Assembly (NCBI RefSeq): GCF_017897595.1
Contig: NZ_JAGKIK010000003.1
Span: forward strand, 334,581 to 398,580
Reading direction: 5' to 3'
DNA length: 64,000 nucleotides
DNA from: Aquimarina sp. U1-2
GTDB lineage: Bacteria; Bacteroidota; Bacteroidia; Flavobacteriales; Flavobacteriaceae
Position numbers and translations under genes: made by a program. Shown piece by piece: positions 54,473 through 61,782 of the stretch (positions are counted from its first letter, which is position 1; every line of letters begins with the position of its first letter). The notes beneath the pieces are model-generated. The model had not been told where the DNA came from. It did not search any database and saw nothing but the letters and a program-made list of their open reading frames with translations.

Positions 54473-54496
54473 TTTGGGTACAACATAGGTACAACA
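54473..54496 (+). repeat. Arm-type repeat 3, right of the core
   Basis: Identical over 24 bp to 54237-54260. Its presence on the far side of the tRNA-derived core makes the locus look like a complete attP (arms on both sides). Confidence 0.7.
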
Positions 54497-54640
54497 TTTT
54501 GGACTTTTCTGTCTTGAAATTTAATTCCTCGTAATTTGATGTCATTTAGCTTCAAGCTTTATTATTTATTTTTTCATATCATAATTTTTGAAGAGCTGAA
54601 GTAATAATTAAGAGTTTTATCATACAATATTCCCGCAAGT

Positions 54641-54787
54641 TAAACTCGTAAAATACTTCCATCAAAAGACTACGGCATAAAGCCATCGCTTCTGCCCCTA
54701 CTCACTTATTCCGTTTCCTTTTGAGCGAAGATTTTATCTTCCGTTTGGTTCCTGCTCAAATATTGTTTAATCAAAAATTTGAGTGTT
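54641..54787 (+). promoter_or_regulatory. Duplicated leader, copy A (upstream of ParB)
   Basis: About 147 bp that align nearly end to end with 58424-58572. Shared blocks include CATCAAAAGACTACGGCATA, TTATTCCGTTTCCTTTTGAG and GCTCAAATATTGTTTAA. In copy B a small hairpin, ACGGC-ATAAA-GCCGT, is exact; here it is nearly so. Both copies end just before an ATG, so it is a conserved promoter plus 5' untranslated leader. Confidence 0.75.
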
Positions 54788-56572
54788 ATGACAACAAAAG
54801 TAAGTACCACAAAGAGAAGAAGTAAAGCGAAGGCTGCTGGAACTTCTAAAGTAAACGGGAATCCGGCAAAGCTGGAAATACAGAACCTTCCCATCGGCAA
54901 AATTAAGGCGGACCCAGAACAGCCTCGAAAGACCTTTGACGAAAAACATTTGGAACAACTTTCCGAAAGTATCGAGCAACACGGTGTACTGCAACCGATA
55001 ACAGTACGGAAATCTGGAAAAGGTTTCATCATCGTTATGGGCGAAAGAAGATTTCGCGCAAGCAAAATGGCGAATAAAACAACTATCCCGTGCATTGTAA
55101 GGGATTATGAGAACAATGAAATTTTGGAAGTTCAGATTATCGAAAACCTGCAACGACAGGATGTTGAGCCAACCGAGGAAGCTGAATCAATAGCTTACCT
55201 AAGCGAGAGCTATGCACCGGCTGAAATTGCAAAGCGACTGGGCAGAACTGATAATTTTATCAGACAACGCCTGAAGTTGGCAGGTTTAATAGATGGCTTT
55301 AAGCACTTTGTTCGCAGTGGAGAAATGACAATTTCGCTGGGTGTTGGTGTTGCACTTTTTACACCAGAGGAACAGCAAATGATGTTGGAAACGATGGGCG
55401 AGGATTTCAACGCTCATCAAATTAACAGGATGATTAAGGACCAGACCTACGACTTGGCAAAAGCATCTTTTGATGTGACCGATAAGAAATTGGTACCGAA
55501 AGCCGGGTCTTGTATAGAATGTCCGTCTAATGCCGCCAATCAAGGTAATCTGTTTGGTGAGGGTAAAATGGTCTGCACAAAATCAACTTGTTATGAAACT
55601 AAGAAAAACAAGTCGTTTTTGAACTTGATTGAAAAAGCCAAGAAAGAGAATGTTCTACTTATTCCTGAAATACGACAATATTGGGCAGATGACGAAAACA
55701 ATCAGCTCATCATTTCACAGTTGAAAAATAACGGCTTGAAGGTCTATCTGCTGGATGATATCGAAATCATCGAAAATCCGATTAACCCGACAATTGAAGC
55801 CATCAAGAAAGAGTACCAACATTACGATTATTCCGAGGATGAACTGAAGGCAGAATTAGAAAAAGCAATACAGAGCTTCAATGAAGAGCTGGAAAAGTTT
55901 AATTCTGCAGAGCAAAATGGATTTGTGAGAGGTATCGTATTTCATCCCGAGACTTATCAAAACAAAGAAGTCTTTGTCAAGATAATTGAAGAATCACAAA
56001 GTAAATTTAGTGAATATTCAGAGCCATTGACCAACAGAAAAATGGCAGACTGTACACCGCAAGAACAGATTCTCAAAATCAACGAACGAGAAATCCGTAA
56101 GAAGCACATCGAGAACAACAAACAGTTCGAAGAAGTTGTTCAGATGATACGTGAGACTGAATACATCAATACGAAGAAAACGCTTTCAACAGATGAAATG
56201 GTAGCGTTCTCGATATCACTATTTGAGAACAACGTTGATTATGTAGGTAGGCAAAAGCACTTTTTCAAATTTTTGGTAGGGACTTCAAAGATGACAGATG
56301 TGGAAGTTGTTGAACATTTTAGGAAGCATTTCAAAAAGGAAATCTTCCATAGACTGATTCGCTACATACTTACGAGACAAGTCCATTTTGGCGAAAGCAA
56401 TCACGTCAATAATCTTACGAACATTTCATTCTACAATGCGATGCAGGGATACTACAAATCCGAAATCGCCAGCATTGAGAAAAAATACGAAGAAAAAAGC
56501 GCTAAACGTGAAGCACGTTTGAAAGAGCGCATCACAGTTCTTGAAAAGAAAATTCAGGAACTCAACGAGTAG
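54788..56572 (+). CDS. ParB/Spo0J-family plasmid/ICE protein
   Basis: 594 residues from the ATG at 54788; a TTG nine bases upstream is in frame but less likely. The ParB nuclease-like domain carries the DPEQPRKTFDEKHLEQLSES start and VMGERRFRASK box, followed by IIENLQRQDVEPTEEAESIA and a helix-turn-helix (PAEIAKRLGRTDNFIRQRLK). A Cys-rich knot at about 235-270 (CIECPSNAANQGNLF and CTKSTCYE) and a long coiled-coil tail are typical of the large ParB proteins found on Bacteroidota mobile elements (PRTRC-type). No ParA or PRTRC partner is visible. It is preceded by leader copy A and closed by a terminator. Confidence 0.92.
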   Translation: MTTKVSTTKRRSKAKAAGTSKVNGNPAKLEIQNLPIGKIKADPEQPRKTFDEKHLEQLSESIEQHGVLQPITVRKSGKGFIIVMGERRFRASKMANKTTIPCIVRDYENNEILEVQIIENLQRQDVEPTEEAESIAYLSESYAPAEIAKRLGRTDNFIRQRLKLAGLIDGFKHFVRSGEMTISLGVGVALFTPEEQQMMLETMGEDFNAHQINRMIKDQTYDLAKASFDVTDKKLVPKAGSCIECPSNAANQGNLFGEGKMVCTKSTCYETKKNKSFLNLIEKAKKENVLLIPEIRQYWADDENNQLIISQLKNNGLKVYLLDDIEIIENPINPTIEAIKKEYQHYDYSEDELKAELEKAIQSFNEELEKFNSAEQNGFVRGIVFHPETYQNKEVFVKIIEESQSKFSEYSEPLTNRKMADCTPQEQILKINEREIRKKHIENNKQFEEVVQMIRETEYINTKKTLSTDEMVAFSISLFENNVDYVGRQKHFFKFLVGTSKMTDVEVVEHFRKHFKKEIFHRLIRYILTRQVHFGESNHVNNLTNISFYNAMQGYYKSEIASIEKKYEEKSAKREARLKERITVLEKKIQELNE

Positions 56573-56588
56573 CTTTTGTTGTTGGAAG

Positions 56589-56624
56589 GAAGGGTCAGCA
56601 TTCGTGCTGGCTCTTCTTTTTTTT
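56589..56624 (+). terminator. Strong terminator after parB-like gene
   Basis: GAAGGGTCAGCA-TTCG-TGCTGGCTCTTC followed by eight T, 17 bp past the stop. It is a 12-bp stem with G-T pairs and a UUCG tetraloop. Confidence 0.92.
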
Positions 56625-56668
56625 AATTCAAACACGAAATCAATTAGCTTTCAACAACAAAGGAATTT

Positions 56669-57136
56669 TCACTTTTTAATACGTTGTTCATCCAAAAAAA
56701 CAATTATGTGACGCACCTGAAGGTCAATATCCTTGACCTTGATAATCTTGTAAATCAAACTTCGCTTTTTTCCGTCAGTTATGGAATCGAATATCGCTTT
56801 GTATTCTGGTTCTTGGTTAAGGAAAACCGAGAGCACCTCGGGCATCTCAACGCCTAATTGGTCGGGGTCTTCTTCAATGAAATACTTGATACTATCCCCT
56901 AGTTCTTTATTTAATTTTTCCAGATACTTGCCTGACACGATGATAAAAAAGTTACCATCGCCCAAATGGTTGAGACCACAGCGATAGGAAATCTCATCTT
57001 CTAAATGACAGACCAATCGCGTCGAACGTTTATTGGTCAGCTTCTCAACAAGCTCTGAATCAATCTTTAGATAGTAGTACCCACCTTTCCGCTTTTCTAA
57101 TTGTTTAATGGTTTGTCGTCCTTTATATACTTTCAT
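56669..57136 (-). CDS. DUF1905 plus YdeI/OmpD-associated protein
   Basis: 155 residues. The N-half (GGYYYLKIDSELVEKLTNKR, then DGNFFIIVSGKYLEKLNKEL) matches DUF1905, and the end (DGKKRSLIYKIIKVKDIDL) matches the bacteriocin-protection/YdeI-type helical domain. The pair is common as one protein in flavobacteria. It is cytosolic and its role is unknown. The start codon overlaps the stop of the SRPBCC gene upstream by 4 bp, so both are translated together. Confidence 0.8.
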   Translation of the reverse strand: MKVYKGRQTIKQLEKRKGGYYYLKIDSELVEKLTNKRSTRLVCHLEDEISYRCGLNHLGDGNFFIIVSGKYLEKLNKELGDSIKYFIEEDPDQLGVEMPEVLSVFLNQEPEYKAIFDSITDGKKRSLIYKIIKVKDIDLQVRHIIVFLDEQRIKK

Positions 57137-57669
57137 TCCTGTTTTTGCTCTGCAAATGCTTTTAGGCCTGCTAAATCTTTCAAGTGCATTCTATGTGTCC
57201 AATCTATAATTCCGAATAGATGAGGAAACAAGTGACTTGGTCTTTTTAGCGTGTTATCGAAATATAACAAAACGTTGGTTTTGTTACTATTAATTTCTTT
57301 CAAATAGAAATGTAGTCGGGTATCCTGCTCAAATGGTGCCTTGCTCTCAAGATAGAAACTTACCTTTTCATTTTTAATGAGCTCGGTTACTTCTTGGTAT
57401 CCGAATTGTTTGCCCTTGTTTAGATAGACCGTTTGTGCACCTACTTGTCCATCGACATTTTTTACGGCACATTGCGAATTGGTCTCGCTTGGCCAAGCAG
57501 ACCATTTCATCAGCTGTTCTTGATATCGAATAGCATCGTAAACCTTACTGATTTGAGCGTCAATGAGAGTTTCTTCGATGTATTGAATCTTCTTAGGCAA
57601 TTTGAAGAAAAGAACGAGAAGTGCAGTAAGTAGACCAGTTCCTATTCCAATTAATAGTGTTGTCACCAT
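57133..57669 (-). CDS. Membrane-anchored SRPBCC-family protein
   Basis: 178 residues. One N-terminal helix (LLIGIGTGLLTALLVLFF) anchors a START/polyketide-cyclase-like domain: EETLIDAQISKVYDAIRYQE with MKWSAWPSE in the middle and IDWTHRMHLKDLAGLKAFAE at the end. The family binds hydrophobic ligands or supports growth in poorly defined ways. It is in one unit with the DUF1905 gene and lies 71 bp downstream of the Crp/Fnr gene, which could control both. Confidence 0.87.
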   Translation of the reverse strand: MVTTLLIGIGTGLLTALLVLFFKLPKKIQYIEETLIDAQISKVYDAIRYQEQLMKWSAWPSETNSQCAVKNVDGQVGAQTVYLNKGKQFGYQEVTELIKNEKVSFYLESKAPFEQDTRLHFYLKEINSNKTNVLLYFDNTLKRPSHLFPHLFGIIDWTHRMHLKDLAGLKAFAEQKQE

Positions 57670-57740
57670 AATTTCGTCAATTTAATTTTTGACAAAATTA
57701 GATGGAAGTAATTTTTAATTTTTTGCCATAGGGCAAAAAA

Positions 57741-58337
57741 TCAGTCTTTTCTGGCCCTGACCCTACTAAGGGAACTCTGCGTAACGCCAATAAAACTTGA
57801 GATGTATTTAAGAGGGTATTTTGACAGCCAGTTCTTTTCCTTTTCGATTCGGCGATAACGCTCGGTGGCATCATCACTCTGAAATGAAATGATGTTCCTG
57901 GACATATTGGCAAAAGCCTCTTCCACAGTTCTTCTGAGCAATGTATTGTAAGCAACCGATTTCTTGGCCAGTTCATCACTTTTTTCCTTTGTGATTCGGT
58001 AAACGAGCGAAGCTTCCATACTTTCGATTGACACCAAGGCCGGCGTCTGATTCAAGTAGCTGTCCAGCTCGGTAAAAATCTGGCCTTCCGTACCCAACCA
58101 AACCGTATAATCCTTGTCGTTTTTCCAGTAATACAACCTTACCGAGCCACTTTCAACAAAAAAATATTGGTTACAAATGTGCCCTTGTTTCAAGATAAAA
58201 TCGCCTTTGTCAAGAACGGTCAAAGTCAGGGCATCAAGAATCTCTTCTACCTCAGTATCTGTGCCATTGGATAGTCTTTTTATTTCTGTTTTTAGTTTGC
58301 TCAAAGTGCTTTTGGAATGCGTGGTTTCGTTGCTCAA
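57741..58337 (-). CDS. Crp/Fnr-family regulator (element-associated)
   Basis: About 198 residues if started at the TTG 58335-58337 (SNETTHSKSTLSKLKTEI). The open frame goes on to a GTG at 58442, but that would lie inside the duplicated leader, and no ATG is available. The Crp-type beta roll (LTVLDKGDFILKQGHICNQY, SGSVRLYYWKNDKDYTVWLG) is followed by a C-terminal winged helix (LKYISSFIGVTQSSLSRVRA). It is related in type, not closely, to the regulator at 22730. It is divergent from leader copy B, so it may act on that leader (inference). Confidence 0.85.
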   Translation of the reverse strand: MSNETTHSKSTLSKLKTEIKRLSNGTDTEVEEILDALTLTVLDKGDFILKQGHICNQYFFVESGSVRLYYWKNDKDYTVWLGTEGQIFTELDSYLNQTPALVSIESMEASLVYRITKEKSDELAKKSVAYNTLLRRTVEEAFANMSRNIISFQSDDATERYRRIEKEKNWLSKYPLKYISSFIGVTQSSLSRVRARKD

Positions 58338-58423
58338 TATAGTTAAAATTGGCTCATTAACAATTTGGAAGGTGAAGTTGGGTCCAAGAGTAAAGTATAT
58401 ATCAATCAATAGTTGGCGCAAAG

Positions 58424-58572
58424 GTAAACCCGTAAAATACACCCATCAAAAGACTACGGCATAAAGCCGTTGCGCTCGTTCCTCTTCTCATTTATTCCGT
58501 TTCCTTTTGAGCTGTGATTTTAGCTTCCGTTTGGGGAATGCTCAAATATTGTTTAACTAAAATTTTAACATA
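58424..58572 (+). promoter_or_regulatory. Duplicated leader, copy B (upstream of small ORF/DUF932)
   Basis: About 149 bp matching 54641-54787, with the exact hairpin ACGGC-ATAAA-GCCGT at about 58457-58471. It ends at the ATG of the 53-residue ORF. The two leaders precede the ParB gene and the DUF932 operon, so the two units probably share one control signal. Confidence 0.75.
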
Positions 58573-58734
58573 ATGAAACGAGTATCCAGTAATTCCACAA
58601 TCACATTACAAGAAGTGGAAGACCACTACCAATCGAGCCGTGAAAATTACGACATCGAAAGCGCTGAAAGCCACTTGGCTTATTACAGAGAAAAGCATCC
58701 AGAATATTACGCTCTGTTATTACAAAATATTTAA
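58573..58734 (+). CDS. Small conserved-looking element protein
   Basis: 53 residues (start SSNSTITLQEVEDHYQSS, end HPEYYALLLQNI), acidic and helical, with no recognised domain. It starts right after leader copy B and ends 17 bp before the DUF932 gene, so it is the first gene of that transcript. Codon use and composition look real, and no overlapping gene exists. Confidence 0.6.
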   Translation: MKRVSSNSTITLQEVEDHYQSSRENYDIESAESHLAYYREKHPEYYALLLQNI

Positions 58735-58751
58735 TCTAAAATTCAAAAGCT

Positions 58752-59588
58752 ATGTATTTACAAAATTTGCAACAGGATGAAATCTTTGTTCCATCAGAAA
58801 TGAAATCCTTAAAAAGTCTGACTCAGATGGAATCCCGACGAGGGCTTGAAAATGCCGTAATCTCAAATGGCAAAATCGTAAATGTGGTCTCGAACAGCTA
58901 CGGCCATATTCCGAATCAACTGTTCTTCAAAAAGGCTGAAGAAATGCTGACCGATGCACAACTGAACTTCCATAAACGAACCATCAACAAGAATGATAGG
59001 TCGTTCATAACCGACTTTATCATCGATGATACAAGCCAGTTTACGGTTAAGAACAATAAGGACTTGATATTACCGATGCTACGGTTCAAGAACTCGTATG
59101 ACGGTAGTGAAAAGACCTCAGGCCACTTTGGGTTTTACAGAAAAGTATGTTCCAATGGCTTGCACGTTTCGCAAGCTGAAATTGAGTTTTCCATCAAACA
59201 CAGTAAGAACAATACAGACCTGATAATGCCGAGGTTGAACAATCTGTTCGACAAGTTCTTGGACAATGAGTTCTACACTATCACAAGGAAATTCGACAAG
59301 ATGAAGGAATTTAAAATCATCGACACCAAAGAGTTCGTGAAAGCTATTCTGGACAGAACAGAATTGTTCCGTTATGAATGTAGCGATAAGAACAGTAACC
59401 CATCAAAGAAGTCCCGGGAAGTTCTGGAAATCCTTAATTACGAAGCCCTATTGCTCGATGAGGAACCGAACCTATGGTTGGGCTACAACGCTTTTAATTC
59501 AGTATTGCACAATGTCTTGAAAAAGAGTTTTGGCCAACAGGAACGGTTGGATAAAAAACTGTTCAATGAAGTCTATGCCTTGGCATAG
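58752..59588 (+). CDS. DUF932 (phage/plasmid-like) protein
   Basis: 278 residues. The pattern NAVISNGKIVNVVSNSYGHI, NKNDRSFITDFIIDD, LRFKNSYDGSEKTSGHFGFY, RKVCSNGLHV and the C-terminal NPSKKSREVLEILNYEA matches DUF932, a protein of unknown role common on plasmids, phages and Bacteroidota conjugative elements. A clear terminator follows at 59603. Confidence 0.9.
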   Translation: MYLQNLQQDEIFVPSEMKSLKSLTQMESRRGLENAVISNGKIVNVVSNSYGHIPNQLFFKKAEEMLTDAQLNFHKRTINKNDRSFITDFIIDDTSQFTVKNNKDLILPMLRFKNSYDGSEKTSGHFGFYRKVCSNGLHVSQAEIEFSIKHSKNNTDLIMPRLNNLFDKFLDNEFYTITRKFDKMKEFKIIDTKEFVKAILDRTELFRYECSDKNSNPSKKSREVLEILNYEALLLDEEPNLWLGYNAFNSVLHNVLKKSFGQQERLDKKLFNEVYALA

Positions 59589-59602
59589 ATTAAAAAGGGT
59601 TT

Positions 59603-59628
59603 ATCCAGTACCTTAAACTGGATTTTTT
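59603..59628 (+). terminator. Terminator after DUF932 gene
   Basis: ATCCAGT-ACCTTAA-ACTGGAT followed by TTTTT, 14 bp past the stop. Confidence 0.85.
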
Positions 59629-59918
59629 GCTGCGATAGGAACTTTCGGTCCCTAATACCGCTCAGCACATTTCGCTACATTTCGTGTAAAGCTACATTCG
59701 AGGAAAAAAGCTTCACTACAAAGGTCTTAGACATCATCCCGAATTTTAGCTTTTCATTCAGTTAACTCTTCCCGCTAAACTGAAAAGTAACACTACACTC
59801 CTAAGCTGAAATTGGAAATTAAGTCCACTTTATAATTTACTAAGAAAGTTACTTTCTAACATGTTAGAAAAAGGAACAAGGTCATATTTATTTCGGATAC
59901 AACAAGCTAGCTATTATT
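59629..59918. other. Gene-free stretch with a perfect palindrome
   Basis: 290 bp with no gene. TTTCTAACATGTTAGAAA at 59853-59870 is an 18-bp perfect palindrome overlapping a second inverted repeat, AGAAAGT-T-ACTTTCT (59843-59857). It may be an operator or a recombination relic. Confidence 0.5.
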
Positions 59919-60149
59919 TCAAGAAACCGACCAAGTAACAGATTTAACCCATTCTTGTACTGTTGACGGTTTAACATTAAGTAATTCTTGTGTTTTTGAA
60001 AAAGGTTTACTCACCAAATTTTCGTTTTCTCTTTCTACGTATCGATACAAATTGGAAATCTCTTTGGCACTCAATTTACCAAAAGCGGAAATTAGCTGCT
60101 TCTCAAAATCATCAGGTTTCAAACTGATAAAATTGACTTCTTTATCCAA
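59919..60149 (-). pseudogene. Excisionase-type helix-turn-helix protein, truncated
   Basis: 76 codons. FISLKPDDFEKQLISAFGKL then LLNVKPSTVQEWVKS resembles the MerR/HTH_17 excisionase-like proteins next to integrases in flavobacteria. Its N-terminus is cut by the junction with the XdhC fragment (only a TTG start remains). Its C-terminus stops right after the recognition helix, where the wing (GRIYIKR-like) should follow. It is probably a decayed xis-type gene. Confidence 0.45.
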
Positions 60150-60159
60150 ATGTGCTGAA

Positions 60160-60648
60160 ATGGACGCTTATCGACTAGCTGAAATGGCATTGATGGTAGG
60201 TTATGATGTAACTATGGTATCGCATCTACAAAATCCTATCATCGGTTTAGCTCTTGAAGGTATCAGAGTCATCAATTGTATTCCAGCACAATTACTGCAA
60301 ACCATACAGATTGATAAAAATGCAGCTGTGTTGCTAATGAGTCATAGTTACAGTCGGGATCTGGCATTTTTAGTTCAGCTTATAAAACTAAAAGACTTAA
60401 GGGATGTGGGGCTTTTGGGTCCTGCTAACCGGAGAAACAGTCTCATCAACGATTTATTGGAGCTCAATTTGGAACCACCACTTTGGTTTGATGAGGTCGT
60501 ATTTGGGCCAGTAGGTTTAGATATAGGTGGCAAATTACCCGCTGAGGTTGCGCTATCCATTATTTCAGAGATTCAAGCATTTTTTAATTCAAAGAAAGGA
60601 ATGTCAATTACTAAGAATTTAAAGACTCCGGTGTTAAGCAATGAATAA
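60160..60648 (+). pseudogene. Detached 3' half of an XdhC-family gene
   Basis: About 162 codons covering only the C-terminal Rossmann domain. It is about 80% identical by hand alignment to the end of the XdhC gene at 47634-48713 (shared GLALEGIRVINCIP, MSHSYSRDLAFLVQLIKLK, LGPANRRNSLINDLLEL). The homologous block begins at about 60157 and ends near 60655, just inside the MocA start codons. The divergence shows it is not a recent duplication. The upstream half and the MocA gene are missing, so it cannot work as XdhC. Confidence 0.85.
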
Positions 60649-60684
60649 ACCTTTATTATAAAAGAATATAATATAGTTGTGGAG

Positions 60685-60813
60685 CTACTGATCGGGTAAC
60701 GGCGTGATATTTAATACATGATATTTGTGTTCTTCTGGTAAACCATATAAACAAAGTACAGTATCACTATCTTCCAGATCAAAGTGCCATTTACCATTCT
60801 TGACAATACCCAT
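60685..60813 (-). CDS. Small protein of 42 residues, unknown
   Basis: MGIVKNGKWHFDLEDSDTVL then CLYGLPEEHKYHVLNITPLP. It is acidic and well composed, with no domain recognised. It may be the end of a larger decayed gene, since its neighbour upstream (60842) also looks like a fragment. Confidence 0.35.
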   Translation of the reverse strand: MGIVKNGKWHFDLEDSDTVLCLYGLPEEHKYHVLNITPLPDQ

Positions 60814-60841
60814 TCAAATATAGGGACAGTTCATAAACATC

Positions 60842-61135
60842 CTAGTGTTGGGAAACACTTGTTTTGAACAAATAAAATTTAGTCTTTATTGCCAGTTTCT
60901 CATTATAAATAGCTTTCAATATTTCATGGTCGACATAAAACGTGCCATTAGTTACATACATGATGGGGTGACCTTTTTCTTTTGAAGGTGGCGCAGGAAT
61001 GGTTGCGTACGCAGAAACATCTTCGATGAGCAAACAAAAAAAGTCTTCGTATCCATTACGGAATAAGTTAGCCTTGTTTACAGATCTATCGGTACACTTC
61101 TCTTTACATACTGATGTACTATATTCTTCAATCAT
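60842..61135 (-). pseudogene. Possible N-terminal fragment of an AraC-type sensor domain
   Basis: 97 codons. DFFCLLIEDVSAYATIPAPP and YVTNGTFYVDHEILK resemble the cupin-like sensor half of AraC proteins (compare DFYVIYVLNSG in the one at 32062). No helix-turn-helix part follows. Weak evidence. Confidence 0.3.
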
Positions 61136-61316
61136 TCTATTCTTAATAAATGCACATATAACTGTATTTCAATCAAATGAAAGTGCTGAAAGAACTATCC
61201 CAGAGCGTAACCATAACAACTAATTTTAATTGATTTGTCTTATAAAAAATCGCTAACCTTTGTACTGAATTTTAGTTTTACCGATGTAACATTTTTAACT
61301 TTGTAAAAATTTTAAT

Positions 61317-61688
61317 TTGCAACGATTTATTACCATACTATTATTAATGACATTACACCTTCAAACTGCTGTAAACATTTCGGTATGGGTAGACTTTTTA
61401 GTAAATAATGAATATATCAAAGAGATACTTTGTGTCAATAAAGAAAAGCCTAAATTAAGTTGTAATGGTAAGTGCTACTTAATGCATCAATTGCAAGAAC
61501 AGCAGTCAGAACAGGAACAGGAACTGCCGCAACTCATTCATAGTAAATTTGAGTTTGCATTCTTTAGTTTTCGTGAAATCGAAATCAATTCAAAGCGTAT
61601 TCTACGCTCTAAGAAGTCGTTCCCTTTGATTTTAAGTCACTATTCTCACTTAAAGTATTGGGAAATCTTTCACCCACCATGCGCATGA
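61317..61688 (+). CDS. Small exported Cys-containing protein, unknown
   Basis: 123 residues from a TTG at 61317; the next Met is at 61347. A hydrophobic leader (FITILLLMTLHLQTAVNISV) is followed by ILCVNKEKPKLSCNGKCYL (three Cys) and a Gln/Glu-rich segment. The layout matches a recurrent flavobacterial small protein found near TonB receptors, though I cannot name the family. TAACTTTG at 61296-61303 fits the Bacteroidota -7 element (TANNTTTG) but would leave a very short leader. The TonB receptor gene at the window edge is on the opposite strand. Confidence 0.6.
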   Translation: MQRFITILLLMTLHLQTAVNISVWVDFLVNNEYIKEILCVNKEKPKLSCNGKCYLMHQLQEQQSEQEQELPQLIHSKFEFAFFSFREIEINSKRILRSKKSFPLILSHYSHLKYWEIFHPPCA

Positions 61689-61782
61689 TACTTCATACTA
61701 ATTTAAATAGGCAGTTTTAATTAGATAGAGCTACCGAGGTATTGTATTAACTAATATGGATTTTCTTGAATAAAAATTATAA

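Noticed and set aside
54312..54545. 77-codon minus-strand frame with ERLELSHLAAPDPKS
   Set aside because: It is the antisense of the tRNA-Leu fragment and its terminator; such frames are a well-known false call around tRNA genes.
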